From Gentiana macrophylla (taxonomy: Eukaryota; Streptophyta; Magnoliopsida; Gentianales; Gentianaceae), in the NCBI GenBank assembly GCA_026214975.1, contig JAOBSW010000381.1, positions 17,963-81,962 on the forward strand: a stretch of DNA of 64,000 bases, in the 5' to 3' direction. Under the pieces are notes generated by a model. It was not told the DNA's origin. It saw nothing but the letters and a program-made list of their open reading frames with translations, and ran no database searches. Below, in pieces: positions 46,620-59,163 of the stretch. Each line of letters begins with the position of its first letter. Positions within the stretch are counted from its first letter, which is position 1. Both the position numbers and the translations under genes were made by a program.

Positions 46620-47745
46620 CACTACAAAAAAAAGATTCTTTTGTGACAAATCTTTGGTGACAAAAAGGAGATTTCTCACAAAAGGGTTGCTTCTAGTGAC
46701 AAAAGCTTTGTTTCTCTCTAAAAAATGTGTTTATAGTGACAAAAGGTTATGTTGTCACAGGAGGTTAAGTGAATTTCATAGTATATGTGAATTACGACTT
46801 TGCGTATCATGCAATAATTATTGGAATGATGCTTTGGTGACAAAAGAATTAAAATAACTATAAATTATTACATAATATTCATCTAAGTCATGAATTTATT
46901 TTGTGACATGAATTATTTAATGAATCAGTATTTGGTGAATAAATAATCTTGTCATGTTTTATAAAATTCGTTGAAATCTAAAAATATTATCGATATCACG
47001 AGTGCACGACCCGTGTCGAACTCCGGATCGATCGGATCGGTGGGTTCCGGATACGAGCTTTAAACAAAAAACAATATTATCGATCTTATAAGTGAATCGA
47101 ATACTTAACAAGACAAGTTTGAAAATTTGATTTTTATGGCTCAATCAAGGTCGAGCATGAGTTTTATAGTGCGATCGGGGCAAGTCGAGCCATAGAAAGA
47201 CTCAACTCGGCTCGATACACTGTATACATTTCAAAAGGGAGAATTGGCTATATAGCCTTTTTCAACAAATTCTTGGTTGTGTTTTTCCGTTTTTGACGCG
47301 ATTTTCTCCATTTTTCACAAATGTACACGATCTTAAGGTCCTCAAATCCCTATAGGGTTCCCCTTCCCAATTAGGGGTTTAGTTTGGTTCAAAAAACACC
47401 TAAAAAGCGAAGATTTAGAGGCTTCAAAAAATTATTTACACCATTTACGAACAAAAGACTATATCCCCAAGATTTGTGGTCAAACACCCTTTTTAACCTT
47501 AAGCCCTTTCAAAAATAACCTTAAAGTCGGTGTACTTCATTTGTTCTAAAATAAAATAAAAATCATTCTAAACTTCGCTTTGGTCTCCACCTACCGTTGC
47601 CCCGTCTCTCGTTCCTCGTTTCTTTCACCACAAAACCTCCGGTGGTGGTTGCGGTGTTCAAATTGGAAAGCGTTGATTAAAAGCATCGTGTTTATGGTGA
47701 TCAAGGAAGAATTGTGTCAATTAAATCGGTTGATTTGCGATCGTT
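46620..47745. other. CACTA left arm, no gene
   Basis: The first 240 bp carry the GTGACAAA words. After 47230 the sequence changes character (proline- and arginine-codon-like, 47580-47745). It looks like the start of a captured segment that continues at 52592 after the copia insertion. No ORF of interest. Confidence 0.45.
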
Positions 47746-47750
47746 GGTGG
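47746..47750. repeat. Target duplication GGTGG (left) of nested copia
   Basis: GGTGG directly before the left LTR; the same 5 bases follow the right LTR at 52587-52591. Confidence 0.88.
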
Positions 47751-47942
47751 TGTTAGGATTGGTATATCTAGCAATCAAGAAAACAAGCAATCAAGAGGAA
47801 TAAGAAGTGCTCTTGCAAGACTAACAAAACATTGTGGAAGCTTGAGGTTTAGGGTTACAAAATAAGGCTTATATAGCCAAAAGCGAGAAGGACTAAAATG
47901 CCCTTCTAGCAAATAATAAATATCTAATATAATATGCTAACA
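47751..47942 (-). repeat. 3' LTR of nested copia
   Basis: 192 bp, nearly identical to 52396-52586. Differences include AATAAG/AAGAAG, GCGAG/GCAG and CTTCTAG/GCTTCAG. Confidence 0.93.
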
Positions 47943-47949
47943 TCCCCCT

Positions 47950-50900
47950 CAAACTCGCGATGGTGCGGCCAGGAGCATCGAGTTTGCCAATGAAAAATCT
48001 ATGGCGCTCGGCAGTATGAGACCGTGAAGAAGTCGACCATTGCGCACAAGGCGGAGTAAGCGGCAAAGAAATAGTGCCATCTTTGAAGAAAATGTCGAGT
48101 GAAATGACGATCGATCTCAATATGGCAGTGCGCTCATGAAAAAGCTGTATTGTGTGCAATCCCGAATAGCACTTTTATTGTCACAATACATCGGGGTGGG
48201 GAAGAAAGCGCCAACACCCATATCCGCCCGACAACCAACGTAACCATATAATCTCAGGCGTGGTAGAAGCCATAGCTCGATACTACGCCTCGGTGGAAGA
48301 GCGTGAGACAACATCTTGTTTCTTGCTCTTCCATGAAATGAAGAATCACCCAAAATATGCAAAAACACATTTGTGGATTTCGATCGGTTGAGTTACATTG
48401 ACCCAATGCGCATCGAAAAAGCCTGAAGCTCAAGGATGGTCGAGGAAACAAAGACTCGATACAAAGTCCTCGTAGATAATGAAGAAGAATACGCATAACC
48501 CATGCCCAATGGGATGGAGGTGGGGATGAGACAAGCCCGACTAACGATGTGAGCGACATAGGCGATGTCGAGGCGAGTGATAAATCAAATACACAAGGTG
48601 CCAACAATAGAACGGTATAAAGTAGGATCGAGAGAGAGAAGGCCATCGGTCGGAGCATGCGAGCATTCAACTCAAGAGGAGAATCGGCACACAGTGTCGA
48701 TAAGTAAGACACGATGAATAATGTCGGCGACATACTTGGATTGAGAAAGGAGATAACCTTGTGGCGATGAGGCTACCTCGATGCCTAAAAAGTAACGTAA
48801 ATGACCCAAGTCCTTCATATCAAAGCGGCGAGACAAGGTTGCTTTCAAACTCACAATACCATCAATGTCATCACTGTAATGATCATATCATCTACATATA
48901 GTAGAAGAAGAATACGTCTGTAGAAGTCGATCTAACAAATATGGCCATGAATCGTGAGGACTAGGGGTATAACCAAGAGAAGTGACAACATCTGAAAATC
49001 TCTCAAACCATGCGAGGGGCTTGTTTGAGGCCATCTGAAACCTTCTTAAGCCTACAAACTTGTCCCGGAGCATGAGAAACACCAGGTGGAGGTACCATAT
49101 ATACTTCTTCCTTAAGATCCCCGTTGAGAAAAGCATTTTTAACATCCATCGAGAGAGATATGCCAGCGGTGAATAGATCGGTGACAATAAGAACCCGAGC
49201 GGATGTCATCTTGGCAGCAGGAGCAAAAGTTTCCTCATAATCCATACCATACTCTTGAGCAAACCCTTTAGCTACCAAGCAGGCTTTGTACCGCTCAGAG
49301 AACCATCGACTTAGTCTTAACTTTATACACCCATCGAGAACCAATAGTTTTCTTACGGCGCCGGAAGATAGACTAGATCCCAAGTACCATTCTGTCTAAA
49401 GCGGAGCGGTTCCTCAAACCATAGCATTTTGCCAATCGGGAGAGCGAACACGCCTCTGAATAAGAGGTAGGCTCGAGAAAAAAGGTGTCAATAGAAACTA
49501 GAAAGGAAGCAAAAGATGGAAGTAGCAAGAATAAGCAAAATCGAGATAAGCGAGTAGACTTACGTGTGCGCTTGGTAATGAGGTGACTGGATCCGTCGTC
49601 ACAAGTGGTGCTTGGGTAGCGATGAGCGAGGGGGGTGAAATATCATCTTCCACGAGGCTCGTGATCGAGCGAGAATGTATGGAAGATGGTGAAGCATCAA
49701 TGGCGGAAGATGGTGAAGCATCAATGGCGGAAGATGGTGAATCGAGAGAAGTGATCGAGAGGTGAAAGTATCAATATGAACAAGATCAGACTTAGTCATA
49801 TTGTGGGAGCTAGCGGGAAGGAAAAGAAGGGAATATGCTCAAGAAAGAAACATGTCGAGAAACATACAACTTTTTGAAGAAGGATCATAACTGCGATAAC
49901 CTTTTTGTCTATGCCATACCCAAGAAAGACACATATAGCAACACGAGAAGACAATTTTATGCGTTCTACATGTGGACGAAGGACAAAACAAGTGGAACCA
50001 AAAACTCTCAAATGAGAGTAATGGGAGTAAGACCATATAATTTAGCATAAGGAGAAATGCGGAATTATGGCGGTGGGATCTATTAATAAGATAAGAAGAT
50101 GTGAGCAGACTTCTCCCCAAAAATCGTTTGGAACAACTAGGCGATAAAAGCATGGAGCAGGCGGTCTCAACAATGTGTCTATGTTTTCTCTCAGCAACAC
50201 CATTTCTTTGAGGGGTATCGATTGCATGAAGGCGATGCAACTGTACCATCGAGATGTAAAGATGTCGAGAAAGGTCTCCCTTAGTATATTCCCCACTAAG
50301 TCGAGCGAAAGCATTTAACGGCGGTAGAGTGTTGAGTTTTGACATAGCAAACTAAGCGATATATATATCAATAAAATCGAGCAGCGTCTCATCGGATACA
50401 CCCAATGATATGAGTATAATCATCGATAAAGGAAACATAATATCTAGACCCTCCTTTTGTTGGGACGGAGGCGGGACCCCAAACATCGAATGAACTAAAT
50501 CAAAGGTGCTGAGATTCGAGAGATACTTTGATTAAAAGGCAAGCGAGAAAATTTTCCAAGTTTTGACCACTACAATCGAAATATCATGAGGATGCAAATT
50601 TCCCAAAACACCACTATTGCTCATATATTTTAGCGAGAGCATGAAACATGACCAAGTCTAGAATGCCACAAATAAAACTTAGAAGATGAAGAAGTTAAAT
50701 GAAAAGAGGATAGGTCAGCAGTAGTGGCGGTGCATGACCCGAATTTGCGGCTCATCCAAAATATCTGATCCCCCCCTGCTACGGCTGTCCCAATCGACCT
50801 CTTGGATTTGGGATCACACACATGACAAGAGGTGGAAGAAAAATGAGCAGAGTAACCAAAGTCACATAATTGACCAACCGAGACAAGACTCATAGTAAGT

Positions 50901-52330
50901 TTGGGAATACAATAAACATTGGGGATGGAGAAATGGGAGGTGTGGATGGTACCAATGCCCGATCAACGGCGGTGTGCCATCAGCCGATCATAATATTAGG
51001 GAAAGAGAATCATAAGACATAGATTGAAATGAAGAGGAATCGGGGACATGTGATAAGAGGCTCGAGTCTAAAACCCATGAATTTTACGAACCATTCAATG
51101 GGGCCAAACACGTAGTGTAGAGCAGTAGACATGGCATAGTCTTTGTGATTGAGAGCAATCGACTTTGAGGCCAGCTAGCAAGAAACCCTCAAAGCTGTTC
51201 GCAAGAGAGTCCATAGTAGGATTCACACAGAATCCACAACCGATTCACCGAGGATGGACCAATCGTGATCATCGATGAGAGCTACTACTGGGGCTGCCCG
51301 TAGAGTATGACCGTTGTTATCCACCACGTTGTTGTTGGTGTGACTGTCACCTGCTTGAACCATTTGCTTTACGGCGTGCTAATAATTCGGGACAGCTTTT
51401 TTTCCAATGCCACTGGTTTGCTTACTGATGGCAATGACAATCACGACTTGTTTTAGCATTTGACTTGAGTACATTTGTGAGGGGTTGCTAAAGCAGATCT
51501 GAGATGGAGTGTGAACTCCGCTTACCGATTTGAGTCTTTAGGCGAGTTTCTTGACCAACAACTCATGAAATGCAGAATCAACGAAGGTAAAGGTGTGCGA
51601 TGTAAGATGGGCGCGCGACAATTTTCATAATACGGTGAAGAGCCATCAACAAGCCCGAACAAGGCGTTGCTCCTCCCTACGAGAAATATAAGGTGCAAAT
51701 GCCCTCAACTCGCGATTCGATCATAGCCAATTGATCCCAAAGCGGTAATTTGAATAAAATTCACGAATACTTACATCGTTCTGTGACATAGCACGAATAT
51801 CAACTTCAAGCGATATTGAGCGACAAAATTAGAAACGCACATATAACCTTTCCAAATATTCCCAAACCTCTTTAGCGATTATCATACTTGGCCAGTGCAT
51901 ACCAATCCTATTCTCCACGAGTTATTAATCCAAGTAATGATTTTGGAATTACAAGTATCCACTTCTCCATCAATTCAACATACTTGTCATCTCGATTTAG
52001 GAGCCACAACAATACCGGAGATATAACCCCTAATTGTTTCCCTTCCGAGAAAATTTTTCATTACATAACTCCAATATGAATAGTTTTACCATCTAGCGAA
52101 CACTAAGCTATGCGCAGCGAATCATCACCTTGACCATTTGAGCAGGATGTACAACTCAAAACTAAAGCAGCGAATCAACAATTTCACAACAAGACTAAGC
52201 GAATTGAAAAGGCCGAATCAACCACAACCCACAAGAAAAAGCAGAAATTGAGCGTGAAACTCACCAAACACGGAGAAAATCAATCGAAACGAGGAAAAAG
52301 CTTGTCTTTGCGAAGCAAAAAAAATTTCGA
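47950..52330 (-). pseudogene. pol: Copia gag-pol polyprotein remnant
   Basis: Read right to left. The gag region is 52330-51100 (strongly degraded). The GAG-pre-integrase domain is at 50893-50630 (LCDFGYSAHFS; YLWHSRLGHVS). Integrase lies in 50345-49800, with NGVAERKHRHIVETA near 50190. RT has ARLVAKGFAQ-type (49290), FAPAAKMTS, DVKNAFLNGDL (49140) and a YVDD motif at about 48898-48880. RNase H has CDNKSAI at about 48170 and a C-terminal tail ending near 47960. Every domain of a complete copia pol is recognisable, but it needs at least ten frame changes. A 24-bp tandem repeat (2.5 copies) at 49678-49742 lies in the linker between integrase and RT. Confidence 0.85.
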
Positions 52331-52395
52331 GGATTGGTATATCCGCGATCGTTGTGTTTGAGTTTAGCTTTGCATAGGATCGAATCTCGATACCA

Positions 52396-52586
52396 TGTTA
52401 GGATTGGTATATCTAGCAATCAAGAAAACAAGCAATCAAGAGGAAGAAGAAGTGCTCTTGCAAGACTAACAAAACATTGTGGAAGCTTGAGGTTTAGGGT
52501 TACAAAATAAGGCTTATATAGCCAAAAGCAGAAGGACTAAAATGCCGCTTCAGCAAATAATAAATATCTAATATAATATGCTAGCA
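52396..52586 (-). repeat. 5' LTR of nested copia
   Basis: 191 bp, starting TGTTAGGATTGG at 52396 and ending TGCTAGCA. The right target duplication GGTGG is 52587-52591. Confidence 0.93.
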
Positions 52587-55300
52587 GGTGGATCTCGGCG
52601 GTTGATCTGAGCAAACCCCTCCTTTCACTCACTTAAAACCCTACAATTATTTCCTTTCTCCCACTAGTCGCGAATCGATTCATTATTGTGTCAAAGTGAT
52701 GCGCCCGTTGATCAGTCTCACATTCTCGATTCCTTGTATTAGAGTCTCAAATTATCTCCTTCCTCTTGAGGTATCGCTTTCCAATTTTTAAATATTTCTA
52801 GAGCGTGAATTAGGAGATGGTTCAGCTGTATGATTTTGAGAAGTTTATATTAGAAAGTGATCTATGAGATGAAGAAACATCTCGTTCTTGGAATCGATTA
52901 TGTCGTTCTGAAAGCTTGTGGCCTTGGGTCACCTTAATCAAAATTGGTTTGTTTTTCTGATTATTTGATTGATTTAAGTGCTCATATTTTATTTATGTTT
53001 TCAAGTTTATTTGATTTTTTTGTTCCAAGTCTTTGTCTTTGGTTTGCTTTTGGTTGTTATCATGTTCATTTATTCTTGTTGCCGTTTTTCCTCTTTCGGT
53101 CTTTTGTATGACTTCCTCTCTAATTGCTCATCTACATTAGCATGATCACTTGGTTTTATGTGGTTTTAATATTTCATTAATTTCTATCTCGATTTTGCTT
53201 GGTTGAATCCTACGATTTTAGATCCATATTTGAATACTCTAATCTTTGGCATATGTCCCCATTCCAACATGGTGAATTTTTAGTCTAGATGATGGGGAGA
53301 GGTACTCTTACACTTCTTTTTCATCCCTAAATAAGTGTTTCTTTGTTTTTGAGTAGAACATTTCAATTAATGATAACGTTTAGAACATTAGAATCTTCAT
53401 ATAGGTTGATCTAGACACAGGCAATTATGAACATTCTTTGGACGTAACACTCACTAAAGATAATAACATCACACCTAGAAAGATATACGGTACATATATT
53501 TTTCTATTTTGATGCTATGATCTTGTTATTCATCATTTGTTTGAACATATTCTCTATTTTAACATCATTTTTGCTTATATTGATCCGAGTCTTACAATAT
53601 GCTTTATTAGTCGAGTCTCACACTCTCTATGTAATATGTGTTCTTGTTTCAATTGCTTGAATGTGCTAAGTTCTGTTTTCTTGTTCTTAGCATCTTGCTC
53701 ACATTAAGTAGTCTTTGTCGATTTGGCTTGCCATACATTCTTTTTAAGTGTATGCAATCTGTTTTGATTACGAATTCTAATGATTGTATGCTTTATAGGA
53801 AATGATATGACAGAGAACATATTGTAAGTATATGCGTGTAGATATTTTAACTAGTTCACTAGAAGACATGCATACCATATTCTTAGTGGCATGGCATACT
53901 ACTTTTATGTCATTATTTAGCAATATCACATTCATGCATTTGCTATGGTCACTACAATAATAAGGCTTGTTTCTTTTTCCAGTGGACTCATTTATGTATA
54001 TTTATAAATAGAGTAGACATTGGGCTCTTTCTTTCAGCGATGAAACAATGAAAGGAACATTGTAGAATGTGGATCTAAAGATATCATTTACGGGACTAAG
54101 GTTAGTATCTTAATCCTTGTCTATTGGTTGTTTATAAGTTATCCTTGCATTTGCATTTTTGCATAGTTTATCTAATTATCTCATTTTCTTACTCATATTG
54201 AAGCTTGAGTATTGAAGAGGCTTTAGATTACGAACATGTTGCGATGTGTGTTTGGTTCCTTCTTAGTGAATTTGAGGGAGGTATAACTTTCTTAGCTAAT
54301 CTTGTTTGTTTATATCTTGAATGATGAGATATGTAATCGTGTTGCATTTAATCCCTTTTTTATATTGTTGGCTCGAGGATGTGATTGAAAATGTGTCTTT
54401 AGGCGACAAATATTTGATGATTTCTGACCGCTTCTTAGGTTAAGGCGAATAATCTAAAGATCAAGCTGGTTTGTCTTTTTCGTCGCATTCTTGTAATAAT
54501 TTGTAATTTTGTTAATGCAAATTATGCGTCTGTTAGCTTTAGTGTTGCAATTACTCTTGGTGGGCCGAGTTTGTTATGAATTTTCTGAGAGAGCGTACAA
54601 ATAGATGCTTATTCCACTAATACGGGAAGATAAGAAGCGAGTAACCTTTTACATTATTTATAGATTGAACTTGTTAAATCTGAGATCAACATGTTCCAAT
54701 TGAGACTAAATATGTATTATATGATTCTCGGTGAGACTCTGTGACAATTCCAAGTCATGACTACTTGCTTTGATTTTTTCTTTGTATTTTTCCATGACAT
54801 TAAACATCATATATTGATGGCGCTTAACAACTTCATCTTGGTGGTTGTTTATTTGTTCGAGGAGAATTTTGTTTTGGTGATACCTTGGGTTCCAAGTATA
54901 TATACTCAAGATTGATGGAATGGTCAAATTTGCATGAAGGGTTCTTCAAGCCTTGTGCATACTAAATTTGGCTGAGAATTTGCTAAAGGCTCTCTAGTAA
55001 GCCTTTTTCTTCAACGATATCGCGCCACCTCCTTATAAAGCTTTCTAAACTCCATTCTTGGTGACCCTTATCCATTTGAATTGCTGTTCTTGACTAAAAC
55101 TCTTATATTTGTCCATCTAATCGATTCTCAAAAACCTGTAACAATCAAGTTGTTCACTCATTAATGAAGTTAGATGCTATTTCCTTGTTCCTTTTGTGGA
55201 AGACTGAACTTTATGTATCCTCAAATAGCACATTTACCATCCACATTAATGATGCTCATCGGTGTGTGTTTCCCCAATTTTTCATGCTTATTATTCATTC

Positions 55301-55391
55301 TTTTTGCATTTTTGGGTGTCCTTTTTGCATTTTTAGGTGTCATTCTTTTTGCATTTTTGCATTTTTGGGTGACATTCTTTTTGCATTTTTG
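55301..55391. repeat. Minisatellite of TTTTTGCATTTTTGGGTG-type units
   Basis: About five imperfect 15-24 bp units. The plus-strand phenylalanine-rich ORFs here (55164-55446) arise from the repeat. Confidence 0.8.
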
Positions 55392-56552
55392 TAAATGGTT
55401 CCATGTATGCAGGTGCAATTTACGGTGCACTATGTTATATACATGAGCACTTAATATGTGGATTGTATATTATAAGCATATAAAACATTGTAGCCTAATA
55501 TGCTCCCTCTCTTATTAATAATATGAAGAAATTTTGTTCTTAAATACAGATTTAATGTCTTTATGAAATATTTTTGTTCTGCAGATACATTTTGAATGTA
55601 TACATTTTATAGTTTGTGTAGGCACTCTTACACGAGTCCACTATGTGAAACTCAACTTGCATGTTGTGCTAAAAAGTCTATGGGTGTGTGTATTTGTGAT
55701 TTTGATTGCTGGATGCAATTATGCATCTAATCCTCTTAATGCAAGCACCTATTTGACATCAAAGTTCTTAACCAACTTGATTTTTGGTGATTACGTAAAT
55801 TTCTTGTCAGGATATGCAATTCAAATTGAAAAAAAACGGCATTGAAGTTACTTGATTACGAAAGGTAGATTACATTATCGTGAGCCACTGGAGAGACTTG
55901 CTCTTGTATTGGCCTTTGTCTAACTGTAGCTCCTTTCTTTTTAAGAGAACTTTTTACTTTGGTAGAATGATGAATAAGAAAACTCTCTTTTTTTGTAGGT
56001 GAAGGCTATGGCATTACTTGAAGCTTTAGAAGCAAATGTGCGGATGGCGAAATGATCTTTGGTTGTCCATCCACTTTGAAAACATAATGTGTTCACAACT
56101 TACACTTTAATGTTGAAAACCACTTATTTGCAAGCGAAAGATCGCCGTGTAATCTTGGCTCACTCTTTAACCCAAGAATCTTGGTGTTGTTCCATACCGT
56201 TAATCTTGATAGTTACATTGTGACATGTGATTGGGTTTCTGTCTTGCGGTGGGTTGATACTTTCATGATGACCCCTCACGAGCGTGCGAGAGGAATGGTT
56301 AGGCGTTTTGTTTTATCCATTTTCTACGATTTGTTTAGCTTGCATTAGTGCGGTCATGTTAAACATTATGAATTCCAATTTCATGGTAAAGCTCTCAAGC
56401 TCGGGAAGATCCATTTATGTTCTTTGTATGCAGATTAAAGGTATTACCTCATCCTCTTTTTCTTGCACACTAAAATCTTGATACTCTAGAATAATGTTAG
56501 AACATTCGGATGGCTACATTCACATTTATTGCAATCCATTTGGATGATAACA

Positions 56553-56597
56553 ATGGAAAAGGGCCTCAGGGATCCATGGAAAAGGGCCTCAGGATCC
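56553..56597. repeat. 23-bp direct duplication
   Basis: ATGGAAAAGGGCCTCAGG(G)ATCC occurs twice in tandem, differing by one G. Confidence 0.9.
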
Positions 56598-56955
56598 ATG
56601 GATTTGATTGGTTTGATATTACGTAATATGTTTTACATAGCTTTGGTTTTATAGATTCATGTACCTCGATTTTGCAAATGTTCGAGGACAAATTGGATGA
56701 TTCGACATTCAAGGTTCTAATGGATGAAGATTGAATAAAGTTTGGAATCCATTACGTTGAAACTAGCAATTTGCAATTCTTGATGGGGTTGGCATTGTTG
56801 GATTGTAAGTCACTTCATTTACGAATGAGCTACTGTGCTTTTGTGATATGTAAATGCAAAATGATTTTTAATAATTATTTAATATTTTATTGTGTGTTGT
56901 ATTATTTTTATTCTTTTGTAGGAGTATGTGTATATTTTTATAGGTTGTAGATTGT

Positions 56956-57017
56956 TAATATTATTATTATTATTTAATTAAAATTTTCAATAATAATAAT
57001 AATAATAATAATATTAC

Positions 57018-57049
<32 letters not shown>

Positions 57050-57065
57050 GTTTTCTATTTTTGAA

Positions 57066-57096
<31 letters not shown>

Positions 57097-57097
57097 A
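56956..57097. repeat. Palindromic (TTA)n/(TAA)n microsatellite
   Basis: Runs of TTA and TAA in both orientations (56956-56975 TTA, 56990-57013 TAA, 57016-57049 TTA, 57070-57095 TTA). Opposed runs can pair into a hairpin. Confidence 0.9.
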
Positions 57098-58582
57098 AAT
57101 ATGACAGTGACAGTGACAAAGCCTTTGTCAATATTAACCATTAATGTAAAAGCGTGTTTATACCTTTTGGTGACAACAACACTGAATTAGTGATAAAATG
57201 TTCATTATTTTGTGACAAAAGTTTTGTTGCAAGAAAAACCTTTTAATTGAAGATGGAGGTTTGTCATGAAAAGCTTTGGTGACAAAAATATGAGATTTGT
57301 CGCCATTGAACTCTTTCAATGACTAATTCACGTCGTCACAAGAGACACCTTTAGCGTCGCTGCTTACGCAACAAACGCATGACAAAAAAATTTGTCACGA
57401 AAACTTTTACTGACGAAAATCAGCCCTTTTAGCGACGATTTTTTTGTCACGAAAAGGTCTGTTTTTTGTAGTGAGGAATGACAACATTATATCTGTTTTT
57501 TTATATATATTTCCAGACGCATCTGGCAACACCTGGGAACAACCTTACACAAATTATAATAGAAACCATATTACACTAACGAAGAACCCAAATACAAATT
57601 ACTAAAGTTGTTCAAAAACAATTACTAAAGCCATGTAGGAGAGCAACTAGGAAAAGTTGTATTTTCCCTGATTTGCTACACTTAGAATATGAAAAAAGAA
57701 AGAAAAGGAAAGCTAATTAAGAATAATAATAAAAAAAAAGAATTTGTGAAGACATGATACTCCAGCAAAAGAATTTTAATTACTTGTTTGGATCAACTTT
57801 ACAACAGCGGTTAGAAAAGACAAAGCTCAACCTTTTATTTTTTTATTTTTACATCTCCTATTTCAGTTTGCTGCTTAAGCAACAGAATAATACGTTCGGT
57901 CGCGACACGATTGTATTACCCATCACTAAAATAAACAAAAATAACAATTGCACTAGTGCGAAATTATATCAAACAACACACAAATACTTCACCTTAACAT
58001 GAAAACCCTCTTACAAAACAAATCAAAAACACGATCTAACCTCTACAAACCATAATTAATTTGTAGGAAGAGCCTCTTACCTTCTAGCAAGATAAACCAA
58101 CTCAAACTCGGAAAATTGCAGCAAAACCTTGATCTTTTCTTGCGAGATAACCTTAACAAAGCTCGATCTTTGAGTGTTGAAGCGGCAGCTCCTTTCACAG
58201 CAGTTCCAACACTTCTCGCGGATCTAAAAGCGGTTGAAAACTCATGAGATATCATGAAACTCTCGTTGGCTCTTAACTACGCTCTCGGACCGCGTTTTCC
58301 TTCCAACTCTCACACGCGAGAGGCTTCTAAGGAGAAATTCTGATTTAAAGGTTAGGAAACTCAAGGGTTAATTTCTCCTTAAATAGGAAATCCCAATAAT
58401 TAACCTAATCACTTATTTTCCTTAATTGCCCTTTTACTTAAAATCGGATTTATCTCCAAATTATATATATATATCGGCCAAATATATATATAAATACATG
58501 ATAGACTTTAAATCAGTAAATTATAATATTGATTTTATGAAAACTGGCGTCTGCTTTTTTTAGAAAATTAGGGATAATACAA

Positions 58583-59161
58583 CATAATCTAATTTTGTAT
58601 CAACCAACATTTTTTCTTATACGTAAAACCTAATGTGGGTAAACACCCCTTTGAAATTTCGTTTACTTGAATAGAAAATTCGATGTCAAAAAAGAAATTA
58701 GAAAATTCGAAGTGTTTGAAAAAAAAAAATTGAATAGAAAATATACTTCAAATGAAAAGCAGAAAATTCTATATCAAACACCCAGCGGACTAGAATAGAA
58801 AATTCTTCCACTAAAAAAATAAGGAACAGAATTCTATATCCAAATAGACCCTCATTTATATGACGTTTGTTAAGAATCAAAATTTTACACGATCCTCCGG
58901 TTCTGCACAGATTTTAGGTCGGTCATTGACAAAATCATATACTCCCTCTGTTTCTTATTATCTGTTCATTTTTCTTTTTCTGGAGAAGAAAGAAACACAC
59001 ACCTATTAAAGGGCTCCAAGCAGGGTTGAGCACTTGGCTCTCTCGGTGGGAGTAGGGTTAGCGCGCAATGGATTATCATTTAGGGTATGTATTGAGTAAT
59101 GGATTACCGCTAGTGTAATGGATTACCTAATGGATTATCCATCGAATTTGATAAAAACACA
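58583..59161. other. No gene seen; Stowaway-like end at 58942
   Basis: AT-rich intergenic sequence. TACTCCCTCTGTTTCTTATTA at about 58940 looks like one end of a Stowaway MITE. A degenerate partner may be GCGGAAATAGTA at about 59556, which would enclose the intact element at 59164-59432. Confidence 0.45.
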
Positions 59162-59163
59162 TA

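Larger units (their letters stand above)
47751..52586 (-). mobile_element. Copia element with both LTRs, nested in the CACTA
   Basis: 4.84 kb, minus strand. The LTRs are 47751-47942 (192 bp) and 52396-52586 (191 bp), starting TGTTAGGATTGG and ending TGCTA[A/G]CA, differing at only a few positions. A polypurine tract (GAGTTTGAGGGGGA on the minus strand) adjoins the left LTR at 47943-47956. The primer site (minus TGGTATCGAGA, a three-base-shorter Met type) adjoins the right LTR at 52385-52395. An exact 5-bp duplication (GGTGG) flanks it. Low LTR divergence means recent insertion, yet the coding frame is broken many times. Confidence 0.94.
52592..57100. other. CACTA interior, no recognisable transposase
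   Basis: 4.5 kb of T-rich sequence with a gene-like texture: a pyrimidine-rich leader-like part (52610-52800), long T-rich intron-like stretches, and short open pieces separated by gcag/gtaag-like borders. None of the short ORFs (54927-54706 minus; 55645-55845 plus, with a hydrophobic segment; 56284-56481 plus) matches a family I know. Options are a captured host gene fragment or the decayed non-coding core of a CACTA. Confidence 0.4.
46620..57473. mobile_element. CACTA (En/Spm) DNA transposon, non-autonomous
   Basis: Terminal inverted repeats CACTACAAAAAAAAGA (46620) and, inverted at the right end, CACTACAAAAAACAGA. Similarity extends about 31 bp with few mismatches. The flanks are AGG (46617-46619 and 57474-57476), the 3-bp duplication expected of CACTA elements. 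Subterminal GTGACAAA words recur at both ends (about 46643-46840; 57100-57450), as is usual for transposase-binding arrays. Total 10.85 kb, of which 4.84 kb is a nested copia plus duplication. No TNP2/TNPD transposase motif is visible, so it is non-autonomous. The host is the large LTR. Confidence 0.88.
45177..58582 (-). mobile_element. Large (about 2.5 kb) solo LTR split by a CACTA element
   Basis: The two halves are 45177-46619 and 57477-58582. The minus-strand start is TGTATTATCCC at the right edge, and the left edge reads TGTAACGCCCCG on the plus strand, giving TG...CA polarity. The sequence CATAA precedes the left edge (45172-45176) and follows the right edge (58583-58587), a probable 5-bp duplication. 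The interior matches the plus-strand LTR at 60104-61850 in inverted order (for example the cttgtgctttgatg...ttcatcaat block). No primer site or internal region adjoins it. Probably Ty3; there is no protein to prove the lineage. Confidence 0.6.

Noticed and set aside
55164..55446. Phe/Cys-rich ORFs resembling a membrane protein
   Set aside because: They arise from the T-rich minisatellite; no family resemblance and two frames are open for the same reason.
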